DNA from: Bacteroidales bacterium
GTDB lineage: Bacteria; Bacteroidota; Bacteroidia; Bacteroidales; F082
DNA length: 64,000 bases
Reading direction: 5' to 3'
Assembly: GCA_016936355.1 (NCBI GenBank)
Contig: JAFGYB010000041.1
Coordinates: 1 to 64,000 of the forward strand
Part shown: positions 33,456 through 43,300 of the stretch, piece by piece
Layout: every line of letters starts with the position of its first letter
Position numbering within the stretch: position 1 is the first letter of the stretch
The notes under the pieces: model-generated
Told to the model about the DNA's origin: nothing
What the model saw: the letters and a program-made list of their open reading frames with translations, nothing else
Database searches by the model: none
Made by a program: the position numbers and the translations under genes

Positions 33456-34472
33456 GTGTTAGCCAAAAGAATTTTAACGATCCTGCAATACCTGTTTTTT
33501 CTTTTGTTGGGATTAGGACTGTTGTGGCTTAGCTTTCGAAAACTAAACCTGCAGGATGTCTTTCACGAAATGTCCAATGCCCATTTTGGCTGGCTGTTTT
33601 TATCCTTGTTTGTAACCATTATCTCGCATCTGTTCAGAGCGGCCCGCTGGAATTTACTCATCGGCACCCTAAATTATAAGACCCGGCTGTCCACAACTTT
33701 TTTCTCGTTGATGACCGGTTATCTGGTGAACACAGGAGTCCCCCGGCTGGGTGAATTTGTCCGGTGCGGAGTGCTCTCCAAAAAAGAGAAGATTCCATTT
33801 AATGCCCTGTTTGGAACTGTTATCTCCGAACGCATTTTCGATTTGTTCGTTTTTGCCATTCTTTTCGTATTGGTTATTGTGTTTCAGCTGTCGCTGCTCA
33901 ACCAATTCCTGCACGAATTTTTTGGTCCTTTTTTCCATGATGTATTCGATAATATCTGGACCATCTCTCTGTTCTTCGGTTCCATAATTTTATTGTTTGT
34001 GATTGCTTTTCTTTACTGGAAAAGAAAAAAAGAACACCTGAAAGAAAAAGCATTCTTCCACAAAATTCACGACTTTATGGTGGGATTGGCTGAAGGTATT
34101 AAAACCATCAAAAGAATGAAAAAAAAAGGACTTTTCCTGTTTTACACCTTCGCCATCTGGTTTTTCTACATCTTGATGATCTACGTTGGATTCTTCATGT
34201 TGAAAGAAACCAGTCACCTGAATTTTATTGCCGGAATCACTGTACTGACGCTGGGAAGTCTGGGGATTATTGCTCCTGTTCCCGGCGGTATCGGTGCGTA
34301 TCATTTTGTGGTGAAAGCCATTTTAACTGAAATTTACCATATCGGTCCTGATTCAGCCATTTCGTTTGCTACGCTGACCCACGCAGGACAAACCTTACTC
34401 AACATTGTGGTTGGGGCTTTTGGATATACGATGTTGATTGTAACCAAAAAAATGAAGCCAAGCAATGGATAA
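33456..34472 (+). CDS. Lysylphosphatidylglycerol synthase TM-region / AglD-like flippase protein
   Basis: A 338-residue membrane protein of the UPF0104/AglD (LPG synthase transmembrane) family, with about eight hydrophobic helices. The conserved N-terminal RAARWNLLIG, the loop TGYLVNTGVPRLGEFVRC and the C-terminal GSLGIIAPVPGGIGAYHF are family hallmarks. Members are thought to move or modify lipid-linked substrates; the soluble aminoacyl-transfer domain is absent here. The start is a GTG at 33456, 14 bases after panD. It overlaps rfaE2 by 8 bases, so a role in envelope glycolipids is a reasonable guess. Confidence 0.85.
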   Translation: MLAKRILTILQYLFFLLLGLGLLWLSFRKLNLQDVFHEMSNAHFGWLFLSLFVTIISHLFRAARWNLLIGTLNYKTRLSTTFFSLMTGYLVNTGVPRLGEFVRCGVLSKKEKIPFNALFGTVISERIFDLFVFAILFVLVIVFQLSLLNQFLHEFFGPFFHDVFDNIWTISLFFGSIILLFVIAFLYWKRKKEHLKEKAFFHKIHDFMVGLAEGIKTIKRMKKKGLFLFYTFAIWFFYILMIYVGFFMLKETSHLNFIAGITVLTLGSLGIIAPVPGGIGAYHFVVKAILTEIYHIGPDSAISFATLTHAGQTLLNIVVGAFGYTMLIVTKKMKPSNG

Positions 34473-34959
34473 CTACACTACCATACAAAACAAAATTTTA
34501 ACTACTGACCGGTTACAGGAAACGCTGAACCGCTGGCATTTTTTCAACAAAAAAATTGTGTTTACCAACGGATGTTTTGATCTGCTGCACCTGGGCCATG
34601 TGGACTATCTTTCCAAAGCAAAGGATCAGGGAGATGTACTGATCGTAGGAGTGAACACCGACCAATCGGTCCGTTTACTGGATAAAGGTTCATCTCGTCC
34701 CATTACTGATGAACATGCCCGCGCAGTGTTGGTAGCCTCCCTGCAGTTTGTGGACGCCGTAGTTTTGTTTGATGAAGAGACTCCTTACGAACTCATCAAA
34801 ACCGTTCAACCCGATGTGCTGGTGAAAGGCAAAGACTACAAAGAAGAAGACATTGTGGGATACGATATTGTGAAAGCCAGGGGCGGGAAAATTACCACCA
34901 TCGATTTGGTTCCGGGCTATTCCACTACCCGCATTGAGGAAAAGATCAAAAACAGTTAG
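34465..34959 (+). CDS. rfaE2: D-glycero-beta-D-manno-heptose 1-phosphate adenylyltransferase
   Basis: A 164-residue nucleotidyltransferase that makes ADP-heptose for lipopolysaccharide core. FTNGCFDLLHLGHVDYLSKA carries the HxGH motif, and STTRIEEKI near the C-terminus matches the ISTT-type motif of the family. It is the stand-alone equivalent of the C-terminal half of E. coli HldE. The kinase half is not in the window. It overlaps the flippase-like gene by 8 bases and converges on the ATP-grasp gene with a 4-base overlap. Confidence 0.93.
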   Translation: MDNYTTIQNKILTTDRLQETLNRWHFFNKKIVFTNGCFDLLHLGHVDYLSKAKDQGDVLIVGVNTDQSVRLLDKGSSRPITDEHARAVLVASLQFVDAVVLFDEETPYELIKTVQPDVLVKGKDYKEEDIVGYDIVKARGGKITTIDLVPGYSTTRIEEKIKNS

Positions 34960-35846
34960 ACTGTCAACGTTCCTGCCTTTTCCCTTATCTGCAACACGAT
35001 ACTTTCCGTAAACGCCTGCAAAGCTTCTTCACTAAGATTCAAATACAAATCCGGTTCCAGCAACTCCACCTCCATAATGAGAAATTTCCCGTTGTGCCAA
35101 ACCCCGTCAAGTCGTTGATACAATGTATTTCGCCCATGGCGGTCAAAAAGTCTTTCGGCAATTTTCAATAATTCGGCCGGAGTTTCATGGGCTCTGTACT
35201 GCCCGCCATACTGGAACTGCACCCGGTAATCACCTGCCTGGGGAACCTTGGTAACGGAATAGGTATATCCGTTGCCAAAGGTCAGGGTGGAAATTTCACC
35301 ATCGGCAATACCAGGAATAAATTCCTGCAACATAAAAGGCCGGTTGTGATAATATTCCCGGATGTACTCTTTAAAAAGCGGCTCATCCTCGGCATCCAGC
35401 ACAAAAGTGTGGTAGGAGCCTCCAGAAATCATGGGTTTCAACACCATTTTCTTCCAGTTGTTACTCCGGGCTTCTCTGAAAGCTTGTTCCGGGTTGTGAT
35501 CCGAGAAAACCGTGGGAATTACATCATAGCCTTCCTGCATCAGTTTTTTCAGATAGCTTTTTTCCATGTTCCAGCGAATAATTTCCAGCGGATTGGCAGT
35601 GGGGATTCCGGCGGCTTCCAGAATATTCAGAAACTGGCTGAAGTGTTCCGCATTCTTATAATAATTCCAAACGGTACGAAAAACAATCATATTGTAGTTG
35701 CGCAGCGACTCAACGGGAAGCGTCAACACATCTTCCCAAAAAACCACTTCACAAACTATATTCAAATCTCTTAGACGCCGGATCACTTCCTGATCATAGG
35801 GCATCATTTCCGGCATTTCACGGGTGGTAAGAATGGCAATAAGCAT
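34956..35846 (-). CDS. ATP-grasp domain protein, RimK/glutathione synthetase-like
   Basis: A 296-residue ATP-grasp ligase. The nucleotide-binding strands VLKPMISGGSYHTF and MLQEFIPGIADGEIS and the metal-binding end GKFLIMEVELLEPDLYLNLS are visible. Such enzymes join a carboxylate to an amine or thiol by way of an acyl-phosphate. The substrate is not evident. The -7 element at 35864-35871 rules out the longer frame from 35882 and supports the ATG at 35846. It is transcribed divergently from the patatin gene. Confidence 0.85.
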   Translation of the reverse strand: MLIAILTTREMPEMMPYDQEVIRRLRDLNIVCEVVFWEDVLTLPVESLRNYNMIVFRTVWNYYKNAEHFSQFLNILEAAGIPTANPLEIIRWNMEKSYLKKLMQEGYDVIPTVFSDHNPEQAFREARSNNWKKMVLKPMISGGSYHTFVLDAEDEPLFKEYIREYYHNRPFMLQEFIPGIADGEISTLTFGNGYTYSVTKVPQAGDYRVQFQYGGQYRAHETPAELLKIAERLFDRHGRNTLYQRLDGVWHNGKFLIMEVELLEPDLYLNLSEEALQAFTESIVLQIREKAGTLTV

Positions 35847-35863
35847 GTCCAGTTTTTTGGCCG

Positions 35864-35871
35864 CAAAGCTA
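35864..35871 (-). promoter_or_regulatory. -7 promoter element for the ATP-grasp gene
   Basis: TAGCTTTG on the minus strand, 17 bases before the start at 35846. Confidence 0.6.
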
Positions 35872-35939
35872 ATAAGTTTCATTCGATTAGATCATCCGAA
35901 ACTTTTAAAAAAGTCTTTAAATTGCTTTGGCATAATTGA

Positions 35940-35947
35940 TACTTTTG
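35940..35947 (+). promoter_or_regulatory. -7 promoter element for the patatin gene
   Basis: TACTTTTG immediately abuts an ATG at 35948. Transcription start should fall after that ATG, so the next in-frame ATG at 35975 is the likely start. Confidence 0.6.
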
Positions 35948-35974
35948 ATGAGTCAACCGGAGAGGACAAAATTT

Positions 35975-36796
35975 ATGAAACGAAAAACCACATACGGACT
36001 GGCATTGAGTGGTGGCGGAGCCCGAGGAATTGCCCACCTCGGCATTTTACAGGCACTGGAAGAAAACGATATTATACCGGTCGTCATGTCGGGAGCCAGC
36101 ATGGGTTCCCTGGTATCCGTCGGTTATGCCTTGGGGCTGAAACCCAAAGAAATGCTCCAGCTTATCGAAGAGGAAGTGAAACCTTTTTCGCTTACCAATA
36201 CAAACTTAAGTCGCAACGGGCTTTTCAGCATGAAAAAAGTGGAAAAAATTTTTCGCGAAAAAGCAGTTCCCGATGATTTCAGCACGCTAAACATCCCTGT
36301 GTATGTCACCGTAACCAATCTGAACACGGGAAAATTTGAAATACATTCTAAAGGTCCTCTGGTCAGTTATACCCTTGCTTCGGCCACCATCCCGCTGGTT
36401 TTTAAACCGGTAGTGATTGACGACGTGTATTATGTCGACGGGGGACTGACCAAAAACATGGCCGCCCAAATTCTGGAAGGGAAATGCGACATAGTAATCG
36501 GTATAAATGTTAACCACATTGCCCAGGAAAACAGCTTCAAACGAATGAGAGATGTTGCGGCCCGAACCTATCATCTGGCCGTTCACAATACCATCCGCGA
36601 CGAATTGGATTATTGCAATTATGTGGTGGACCCGCCGGAAACCACAAAGTTTTCTCCTTTCGATTTCCAGAAAGCCGCCGAAATTTATGAAATCGGGTAT
36701 CGAGAAGGGCTGAAGCTTGCGGAACTTTTGAAAAAAGAGGAAGCAAAAAAAACTTCCTTTTTCAGCAATATATTCAAAAAGACTTCCTCAAAATAA
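35975..36796 (+). CDS. Patatin-like phospholipase family protein
   Basis: A 273-residue patatin-fold lipid acyl hydrolase. The oxyanion loop GGGARG is at 13-18, the nucleophile Ser42 sits in GASMGS (GxSxG) and the catalytic Asp155 in DGGLTKN. The size fits single-domain bacterial patatins. It has no signal peptide, so it probably acts in the cytoplasm or at the inner membrane face. An ATG at 35948 would add 9 residues, but it lies directly on the promoter element. The lysine-rich C-terminus may contact membranes. Confidence 0.9.
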   Translation: MKRKTTYGLALSGGGARGIAHLGILQALEENDIIPVVMSGASMGSLVSVGYALGLKPKEMLQLIEEEVKPFSLTNTNLSRNGLFSMKKVEKIFREKAVPDDFSTLNIPVYVTVTNLNTGKFEIHSKGPLVSYTLASATIPLVFKPVVIDDVYYVDGGLTKNMAAQILEGKCDIVIGINVNHIAQENSFKRMRDVAARTYHLAVHNTIRDELDYCNYVVDPPETTKFSPFDFQKAAEIYEIGYREGLKLAELLKKEEAKKTSFFSNIFKKTSSK

Positions 36797-36843
36797 AATA
36801 ACTCAAGCCGCCCAAAATTTACCATCGGGCCTCCCGAAATGAT

Positions 36844-36851
36844 TATTTTTG
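36844..36851 (+). promoter_or_regulatory. -7 promoter element for the DUF3109 gene (near-leaderless)
   Basis: TATTTTTG ends 4 bases before the ATG at 36856, so the mRNA is expected to start at the initiation codon itself. Confidence 0.6.
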
Positions 36852-36855
36852 CCCC

Positions 36856-37419
36856 ATGGTAATTATTAACGACACATTGGTTTCGGAGAATCTGAACAAG
36901 GTCCATTTTATCTGTGATCTGGATAAATGTCATGGCGATTGCTGTGTGGAAGGCGATGCCGGTGCCCCGCTGGAAGAAGACGAAATCAGCATCATTGAAG
37001 ATGCGCTTGACGAAATTATGCCGTACATGACTCCCGAAGGACGGGAAGTGGTGGAGAAAACCGGAGTTTTCGATTACGACATGGACGGGTCTTATGTAAC
37101 TCCCCTGGTGAACAACCGCGAATGTGCCTTTGTCTACTTCGAAAACGGCATCAGTCTTTGCGCCATTGAAAAAGCCTGGGCAGAAGGGAAAATTGATTTC
37201 CAAAAACCCATTTCCTGTCATTTGTACCCGGTAAGGCTGAAACAACTAACTTCCCATACTGCCGTGAACTACGACCAGTGGAGCATTTGCAATGCGGCGT
37301 TGTTGAAAGGAAAAGAAAATCAGGTTCCGGTCTATAAATTCCTGAAAGAACCGTTGATCAGAAAATTCGGAAGTGAATGGTACAATCAGCTGACCGTCGC
37401 TTTTGAAAAAGAAAAATAA
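36856..37419 (+). CDS. DUF3109 family protein
   Basis: A 187-residue protein of DUF3109, a family with conserved cysteines that probably hold a metal or iron-sulfur cluster. Cysteines occur in FICDLDKCHGDCCVEGDAG near the N-terminus, then in NNRECAFVY, ISLCAIEKAW, PISCHLYPVRL and WSICNAALL. The pattern is like the YkgJ-type CxnC cluster proteins. Function unknown. It converges on the ferritin gene with 5 bases between the stops. Confidence 0.88.
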   Translation: MVIINDTLVSENLNKVHFICDLDKCHGDCCVEGDAGAPLEEDEISIIEDALDEIMPYMTPEGREVVEKTGVFDYDMDGSYVTPLVNNRECAFVYFENGISLCAIEKAWAEGKIDFQKPISCHLYPVRLKQLTSHTAVNYDQWSICNAALLKGKENQVPVYKFLKEPLIRKFGSEWYNQLTVAFEKEK

Positions 37420-37424
37420 CAGCC

Positions 37425-37937
37425 TTATGCCTGGGGTGATGCCGGTTTGGCAGCCATCGTTTCCAGATCTTTATCAATGTGGAACATACCGGCTTTATCG
37501 GCACCTACCAATCGGATTTTATCCAGAATATTCCGCATCAGACTTTCTTCTTCCAGCTGTTCGGTGATGAACCACTGCAGGAAATTACCGGTAGTAAAGT
37601 CTTTTTCATCAAAAGTCAGCTCATACAGTTTATTGATGGAAGCGGTGATGTATTCTTCGTGATCGAGAACCTGTTCAAAAAGTTCCTGTAATGAGTTAAA
37701 TTCAGCAGCAGGCTGTTCCTGATCAAACAATTGTGCCTTTCCCCCTCTTTCGTTGACATAATGCACAAATTTCATCTGATGCATGCGTTCTTCTTCCGTA
37801 TGCTTGTACAAAAAGTTGGAGGCTCCCGGGTATCCGTTTACTTCGCACCAGATGGCCATGGCCAGATACAAACGGGAGGAGAATTCTTCTTTCTGGATTT
37901 GCTTGTTGATGGCGGCTTCTATTTTTGGATTCATCAT
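37425..37937 (-). CDS. Ferritin
   Basis: A 170-residue non-heme bacterial ferritin that oxidises and stores iron in a 24-subunit shell. Ferroxidase ligands are visible in KEEFSSRLYLAMAIWCEVNGYPG (Glu18 region), HTEEERMHQMKF (the E..H pair) and the later ITEQLEEESLM. The length matches FtnA-type proteins. A second ATG lies one codon in (37934). It has its own -7 element and lies downstream of atpG on the same strand, behind a terminator. Confidence 0.95.
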   Translation of the reverse strand: MMNPKIEAAINKQIQKEEFSSRLYLAMAIWCEVNGYPGASNFLYKHTEEERMHQMKFVHYVNERGGKAQLFDQEQPAAEFNSLQELFEQVLDHEEYITASINKLYELTFDEKDFTTGNFLQWFITEQLEEESLMRNILDKIRLVGADKAGMFHIDKDLETMAAKPASPQA

Positions 37938-37953
37938 GACAGTAATTTTTACA

Positions 37954-37961
37954 CAAATTTA
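37954..37961 (-). promoter_or_regulatory. -7 promoter element for ferritin
   Basis: TAAATTTG on the minus strand, 16 bases before the start at 37937. Confidence 0.5.
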
Positions 37962-37968
37962 CTAAAAA

Positions 37969-37995
37969 AGGCCCTGAAAAATACATCCCGGGCCT
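37969..37995 (-). terminator. Probable terminator of the atpB-G operon
   Basis: On the minus strand AGGCCC and GGGCCT pair around a 15-base loop and are followed by TTTTTT. It lies 23 bases below the atpG stop and just above the ferritin promoter. Confidence 0.5.
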
Positions 37996-38017
37996 CTTAT
38001 AAAATCTTAAGATTCTC

Positions 38018-38905
38018 CTATCCTCTCAGCGCTTCTGCTCCACTCACAATCTCTAAAATCTCTTTGGTAATGGCTGCCTGACGGGCTTTATTGTAGGTCA
38101 GATTCAGCTCTTTTATCAGATCTGTTGCATTCTCGGTCGCCTGATGCATGGCTGTCATACGGGCACCGTGTTCAGCAGCATAACTATCCAACAGTGCCTT
38201 GTACAACTGTATCTTCAGTGTTTTAGGAATCAGCTCGGTAAGAATCTCCTCTTTACCGGGCTCAAACAAATAGTTTGGGCTTCTTTTATGCGGCTGATTC
38301 ACAACTTCTGCTTTTTGTTCAACAGGAAGAAACTGTTCGGTTTCCATGATCTGAACGGCAGCATTCTTGAACCGGTTGTAAATAAGTATAATTTTATCGT
38401 ACGATCCGTTTTCAAAATCCTTCATCAGGCCTTCGGCCATCGGAGCAGCATGCGCAAAATCCAGTTGGTTAAAGATGTCAATATTTACTTCCTTTACGGG
38501 AATTCCTTTTGATTTGAACAAATCGGCTCCCTTTTTTCCATAACACACAACCGACACTTTTTGATCTGCATGCAACGGAGCCAGTTCAGTCTGCAACAGC
38601 TTTACGGCCTGTTTCACAACATTCACGTTGAATGCCCCGCACAAGCCACGGTTCGAAGTGATTACTATCAGCAAAACGCTGTTCAGATCCCTCTGTTTGG
38701 AATAAACATCTTCGTTGGAATCTTCCATCGTTGCTGAAAGATCGCTTAAAATCTCATGCAATTTGGAGGCATAGGGTCTCATTTTGATGATGGCATCCTG
38801 GGCTCTGCGCAACTTGGCTGCCGCCACCAGTTTCATGGCACTGGTGATCTGCTTGGTAGATTTTACCGAGGCGATCCTGTTCCGGACTTCTTTTAAGTTA
38901 GCCAT
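38018..38905 (-). CDS. atpG: F-type ATP synthase gamma subunit
   Basis: A 295-residue central-stalk subunit that couples rotation in the membrane sector to catalysis in F1. The N-terminal coiled coil NLKEVRNRIASVKSTKQITSAMKLVAAAKL and the C-terminal ARMTAMHQATENATDLIKEL helix are conserved. Last gene of the atpB-E-F-H-A-G block; it lies 11 bases after atpA. Confidence 0.97.
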   Translation of the reverse strand: MANLKEVRNRIASVKSTKQITSAMKLVAAAKLRRAQDAIIKMRPYASKLHEILSDLSATMEDSNEDVYSKQRDLNSVLLIVITSNRGLCGAFNVNVVKQAVKLLQTELAPLHADQKVSVVCYGKKGADLFKSKGIPVKEVNIDIFNQLDFAHAAPMAEGLMKDFENGSYDKIILIYNRFKNAAVQIMETEQFLPVEQKAEVVNQPHKRSPNYLFEPGKEEILTELIPKTLKIQLYKALLDSYAAEHGARMTAMHQATENATDLIKELNLTYNKARQAAITKEILEIVSGAEALRG

Positions 38906-38916
38906 AAAGCACTGTT

Positions 38917-40500
38917 TTATTTTTTATAGCGCGAAGAAACTTCGGCAGCCAGGTTTTTCAGTGTTTCTATTTCCTCATCGGTCAGTTTACCCTTTTTCAA
39001 ATCGTTTAACAGTCCCTGATATTTTTCGTCCAGCAACATGAGATATCCCTCCTGAAAATCACGGATTCTTTCCACAGGAACATCACGCAACAAATTATGG
39101 GTACCACAGAAAACCATGGCCACCTGATGTTCGACAGGCATAGGTGAATATTGCGGTTGTTTCAAAATTTCCACGTTGCGACGCCCTTTTTCCAAAACAG
39201 CAACGGTAGCAGCATCCAGATCGGAACCAAATTTGGAGAAGGCTTCCAGTTCACGGAACTGTGCCTGGTCCAGTTTCAGGGTGCCGGCCACTTTTTTCAT
39301 GGATTTGATCTGAGCCGATCCCCCGACACGCGATACGGATATCCCTACATTAATGGCTGGACGAATCCCGGCATTAAAGAGGTTCGTTTCCAGAAAGATC
39401 TGCCCGTCGGTAATGGAAATCACATTGGTCGGGATGTAGGCCGATACATCACCTGCCTGTGTTTCAATTATGGGCAAAGCCGTCAGTGAACCCCCGCCTT
39501 TAACTTTGTCCTTGATGCTATCCGGAACATTGTTCATGTTCTGAGCAATTTCGTCGGAATCGATGATCTTGGCAGCCCTTTCCAGCAAGCGTGAATGCAA
39601 ATAGAACACATCGCCGGGATACGCTTCCCGTCCCGGAGGACGACGCAAAAGCAACGATACTTCGCGATAAGCGACGGCCTGTTTGGAAAGGTCGTCATAT
39701 ACGATCAAAGCGGGACGACCGGTATCACGGAAATATTCCCCGATGGCAGCCCCGGCAAAAGGAGCATAAAACTGCATGGCTGCCGGATCGGAAGCGTTTG
39801 CCGTTACAATGACGGTGTAAGCCATAGCCCCGTGTGTTTCCAAAACATTTTGTATCCGAGCCACCGTTGATCCTTTCTGACCCGAAGCCACGTAAATACA
39901 ATATACCGGTTCTCCTTTATCGTAAAATTCTTTCTGGTTGATGATGGTATCGATGGCAATGGCTGTCTTTCCGGTTTGACGGTCCCCGATGATCAGCTCG
40001 CGCTGTCCACGGCCGATGGGAATCATGGCATCGATGGCTTTAATACCGGTTTGCAACGGTTCATTCACAGGTTGACGGAAAATCACACCGGGGGCTTTCC
40101 GTTCCAGTGGCATTTCAAACAACTCGCCTTCTATCGCGCCTTTCCCATCCAACGGTTCGCCCAGCGTATTGATCACTCTGCCCAGCAACCCTTCACCGAC
40201 TCCCACCGAAGCGATCTGTCCGGTTCGTTTCACGGTATCGCCTTCGTTAATTTCTTCAGCTTCACCGAGCAAAACAATCCCCACATTGTCTTCTTCCAGG
40301 TTCAGCACAATTCCTTTCAACCCGTTTTTTTGGAATTCTACCAATTCGCCCTGTTCGGCGTTGGTGAGTCCGTAAACACGGGCAATTCCGTCGCCAATCG
40401 TCAGCACCGACCCGATTTCCTCCAGGGCCGCTTCCGATTCAAATCCCGCCAGTTCTTTGCGCAGTATAGCTGATACTTCAGCCGGTTTGATGTCTGCCAT
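38917..40500 (-). CDS. atpA: F-type ATP synthase alpha subunit
   Basis: A 527-residue non-catalytic nucleotide-binding subunit of F1. The P-loop [11 protein letters not shown], the alpha-specific [19 protein letters not shown] and the [17 protein letters not shown] signature are present. Length is slightly above the E. coli subunit (513). It lies 11 bases after atpH and 11 before atpG. Confidence 0.98.
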   Translation of the reverse strand: MADIKPAEVSAILRKELAGFESEAALEEIGSVLTIGDGIARVYGLTNAEQGELVEFQKNGLKGIVLNLEEDNVGIVLLGEAEEINEGDTVKRTGQIASVGVGEGLLGRVINTLGEPLDGKGAIEGELFEMPLERKAPGVIFRQPVNEPLQTGIKAIDAMIPIGRGQRELIIGDRQTGKTAIAIDTIINQKEFYDKGEPVYCIYVASGQKGSTVARIQNVLETHGAMAYTVIVTANASDPAAMQFYAPFAGAAIGEYFRDTGRPALIVYDDLSKQAVAYREVSLLLRRPPGREAYPGDVFYLHSRLLERAAKIIDSDEIAQNMNNVPDSIKDKVKGGGSLTALPIIETQAGDVSAYIPTNVISITDGQIFLETNLFNAGIRPAINVGISVSRVGGSAQIKSMKKVAGTLKLDQAQFRELEAFSKFGSDLDAATVAVLEKGRRNVEILKQPQYSPMPVEHQVAMVFCGTHNLLRDVPVERIRDFQEGYLMLLDEKYQGLLNDLKKGKLTDEEIETLKNLAAEVSSRYKK

Positions 40501-40511
40501 AGTTATTTAGG

Positions 40512-41078
40512 TTAAAATTTTTTCACAAATAAATTTTCTCCAAAAGTCTTCCGGAGTCTCCGCATCTGGCTTGCAATGCTCGCATCATACTGGTAGTCTT
40601 CCACCCGCATCACAAATCCCCCCACCAGAGTTTCATCAACCGTTTCTTTTAACTCAACTTCTTTATGGGTAAAAGCCCTGATCTGTTCCATCAGCTCGTT
40701 TCTGTTTTGATCGTCCATAGGTGAAGCGGTAATAACTTCTGCCTTGATTATGTTTTTATAGTCGTAATAAATGACCTCAAAAGAACGACAGATCTCCACT
40801 AGTTGAGCTTCTCTTCTTTTGCGAACGATCAGCTGAAGAAAACGCAGGCTCAGATTACTGATGGCTTTTTTCTCGCCGAAAATGGCGTTCACCAGCCTAG
40901 ATTTCACAGAGGCATCCAATACCGGATTATCGAGCACTTTTCTAAGCGCCCGGTTTTCATCCAGCACCGACCGGACCAGCGATACATCTCCTGCAATTTG
41001 CTCCACGGCCAGTGTCTCAAGGGCCAGGTCGAACAAGGCCTGTGCGTATCTTTTCGCCAATAACTGAACCTGTACCAT
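40512..41078 (-). CDS. atpH: F-type ATP synthase delta subunit
   Basis: A 188-residue peripheral-stalk subunit linking b to the top of F1. The N-terminus LLAKRYAQALFDLALE and the C-terminal VDETLVGGFVMRVEDYQYDASI are family hallmarks. It starts 4 bases after atpF, so the two are coupled. Confidence 0.95.
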   Translation of the reverse strand: MVQVQLLAKRYAQALFDLALETLAVEQIAGDVSLVRSVLDENRALRKVLDNPVLDASVKSRLVNAIFGEKKAISNLSLRFLQLIVRKRREAQLVEICRSFEVIYYDYKNIIKAEVITASPMDDQNRNELMEQIRAFTHKEVELKETVDETLVGGFVMRVEDYQYDASIASQMRRLRKTFGENLFVKKF

Positions 41079-41082
41079 CTGC

Positions 41083-41577
41083 CTAGTTTAAGTTGATTTC
41101 TTCAAGTAACCTGGATACATATTCCTGCTGACGGCCTTTTTCCTTCAGCTCTTCCTGCAACACTTTTTCCGCTATTTCGATGGAATATTCGGCAATCAGG
41201 TTTTTAATTTCTACCAGAGCAGCCCGTTTCTCGTTGCTGATTTGTTCGCGGGCACTTTCCACAATGCTGTCGGCTTCTTTCAAAGCCTTCACACGTGCAT
41301 CTTCAATTATTTTTTCTTTTATTTTTCTGGCTTCCAATAAAATTGCATCCCGTTCCTGCTTGGCTTCATGCAACAGTTTTTCATTGTCTGCCTTGAGCTT
41401 TTTCATTTGTTCCTGGGCTTCTTTGGCAGCATCCAGCGACTCCTGAATACTTTCCTCTCGTTCCTTCAACCCTTTCAAAATAGGAGGCCAGGCATAACGA
41501 CCTAAGATAAACACCACCAGGAGGAAGATGATTGTCATCCAGAAAAAGATACCAAAACCGGGGTTTATGAGTGGCAT
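41083..41577 (-). CDS. atpF: F-type ATP synthase b subunit
   Basis: A 164-residue stator subunit. The single membrane helix is at about 8-28 (FGIFFWMTIIFLLVVFILGRY). A long charged coiled coil (about 35-160) follows, reaching up to F1. Normal length. It follows the c subunit after 83 bases. Confidence 0.95.
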   Translation of the reverse strand: MPLINPGFGIFFWMTIIFLLVVFILGRYAWPPILKGLKEREESIQESLDAAKEAQEQMKKLKADNEKLLHEAKQERDAILLEARKIKEKIIEDARVKALKEADSIVESAREQISNEKRAALVEIKNLIAEYSIEIAEKVLQEELKEKGRQQEYVSRLLEEINLN

Positions 41578-41660
41578 AGCATGTATTATTTAGTTTTTGT
41601 TTTCAATGCAACAGGTACCCCGGCCAACCGCCGGAATACCTGAATAAGTCTGGTTTGTGC

Positions 41661-41954
<294 letters not shown>

Positions 41955-43076
41955 TTAATGATTTTTGGGGGTCTCAACAGCCATCCCGAAATACAACGCA
42001 GACAAAATCGTGAATACATAAGCCTGAATGAGGGCTACCAACACCTCCAGCAAATCAAGGAAAATGGAAAACAATACAGACACCACCGAAACTCCATATC
42101 CCAAACCCACGCTAAATTTAGCGAAAATAAAAATCAACGCCACAAATCCCATAATGGCCGTATGACCAGCAATCATATTGGCAAAAAGCCGGATCATCAG
42201 TACAATGGGTTTAATAAACAGACCCATCACTTCTACTACGGGCATCAACGGAATCGGAAACTTAAGCCACCAGGGCACACCGGGCGTATTGAAAATATCA
42301 GTCCAGTAGTGCTTGTTGCCGTTGACTGTGGTGATAATAAAAACAATCAGTGCCATGACACCCGTCACCGCAATATTGGCTGTCACTCCCACACTCCAGG
42401 GAAAAAAAGGAATGATTCCGAGCAAATTATTCAGAAAGATAAAGAAAAACAGTGTCAGCAGAAACGGGGTAAACCGTTCGTAGTGTTTTTCACCAATGGA
42501 AGCACGGGCAACGTCATCGCGGATAAAAACGATCAGGGGCTCCATCAACGACTGGAATCCTTTCGGTGCCACGCCTTTCCTTCGCCGGTAAACTTTAGCC
42601 AAGGACACGAAAATCAGAACAACCACAATGGAATTCAGAATCAGGGTTCCCACCGTTCGGGTGATGGAAATATCCAATTGGGGCTTCACCACATTCCCCT
42701 CTGCATCCTTGCGGACAATTTTTCCCTGGTTGTTCCCTTTTTCAGCAACGTAATAACCCTTGTATATCCCATTGCGGTGATGAAATTCGGACGACCAAAA
42801 AGTGATCCAGTGTCCCTGATCATATAAAATCACCGGCAAGGGAACTGTCAGATGATGACTTCCGACAGAAAAAATATGGTATTCGTAACTATCGGTAATA
42901 TGCTCTATGATGAGCTTACCCAACTCGAAACCCTCTTTTTGTGCCGCTTCCTGTTCTTTTTGAAAATCGGTTTCATTCCTTGTGGAATCCTGTTGGGCCA
43001 ACAACGGAGTCCCGAAACCGACAAAAAAAACCAGAAGAAACGTAATGATCTTGTTTACAAGGTTTTGATTCGTCAT
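41955..43076 (-). CDS. atpB: F-type ATP synthase a subunit (long Bacteroidota form)
   Basis: A 373-residue membrane stator subunit that forms the proton half-channels. The essential arginine is in MIRLFANMIAGHT. The N-terminus is a signal-like segment (about 1-28, ending PLLAQQ) followed by about 90 extra residues before the first core helix, the extension usual in Bacteroidota; E. coli AtpB has 271 residues. It is the first gene of the block toward atpG. Upstream, instead of atpC, lies the divergent NTF2-like gene. Confidence 0.96.
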   Translation of the reverse strand: MTNQNLVNKIITFLLVFFVGFGTPLLAQQDSTRNETDFQKEQEAAQKEGFELGKLIIEHITDSYEYHIFSVGSHHLTVPLPVILYDQGHWITFWSSEFHHRNGIYKGYYVAEKGNNQGKIVRKDAEGNVVKPQLDISITRTVGTLILNSIVVVLIFVSLAKVYRRRKGVAPKGFQSLMEPLIVFIRDDVARASIGEKHYERFTPFLLTLFFFIFLNNLLGIIPFFPWSVGVTANIAVTGVMALIVFIITTVNGNKHYWTDIFNTPGVPWWLKFPIPLMPVVEVMGLFIKPIVLMIRLFANMIAGHTAIMGFVALIFIFAKFSVGLGYGVSVVSVLFSIFLDLLEVLVALIQAYVFTILSALYFGMAVETPKNH

Positions 43077-43300
43077 TGAATACAGTGAAATCTTTGATTG
43101 ATAATAAGTTGCAATTTTACGAAGAAAAGCTGGAAAAGGAAAACCTTTTTAAAAATAAATTAACCGGTGGTTTTATTTTTTATCCCACAGTCCTTCAATC
43201 GTTTGAAATAAGATCATTAAGAAAAATGAAGGAAAAATTGTAATCTAATTTAAAGAATTGTAACTTCACGAAAAATAAGTTCTCATTAAACCTCAGAGCC

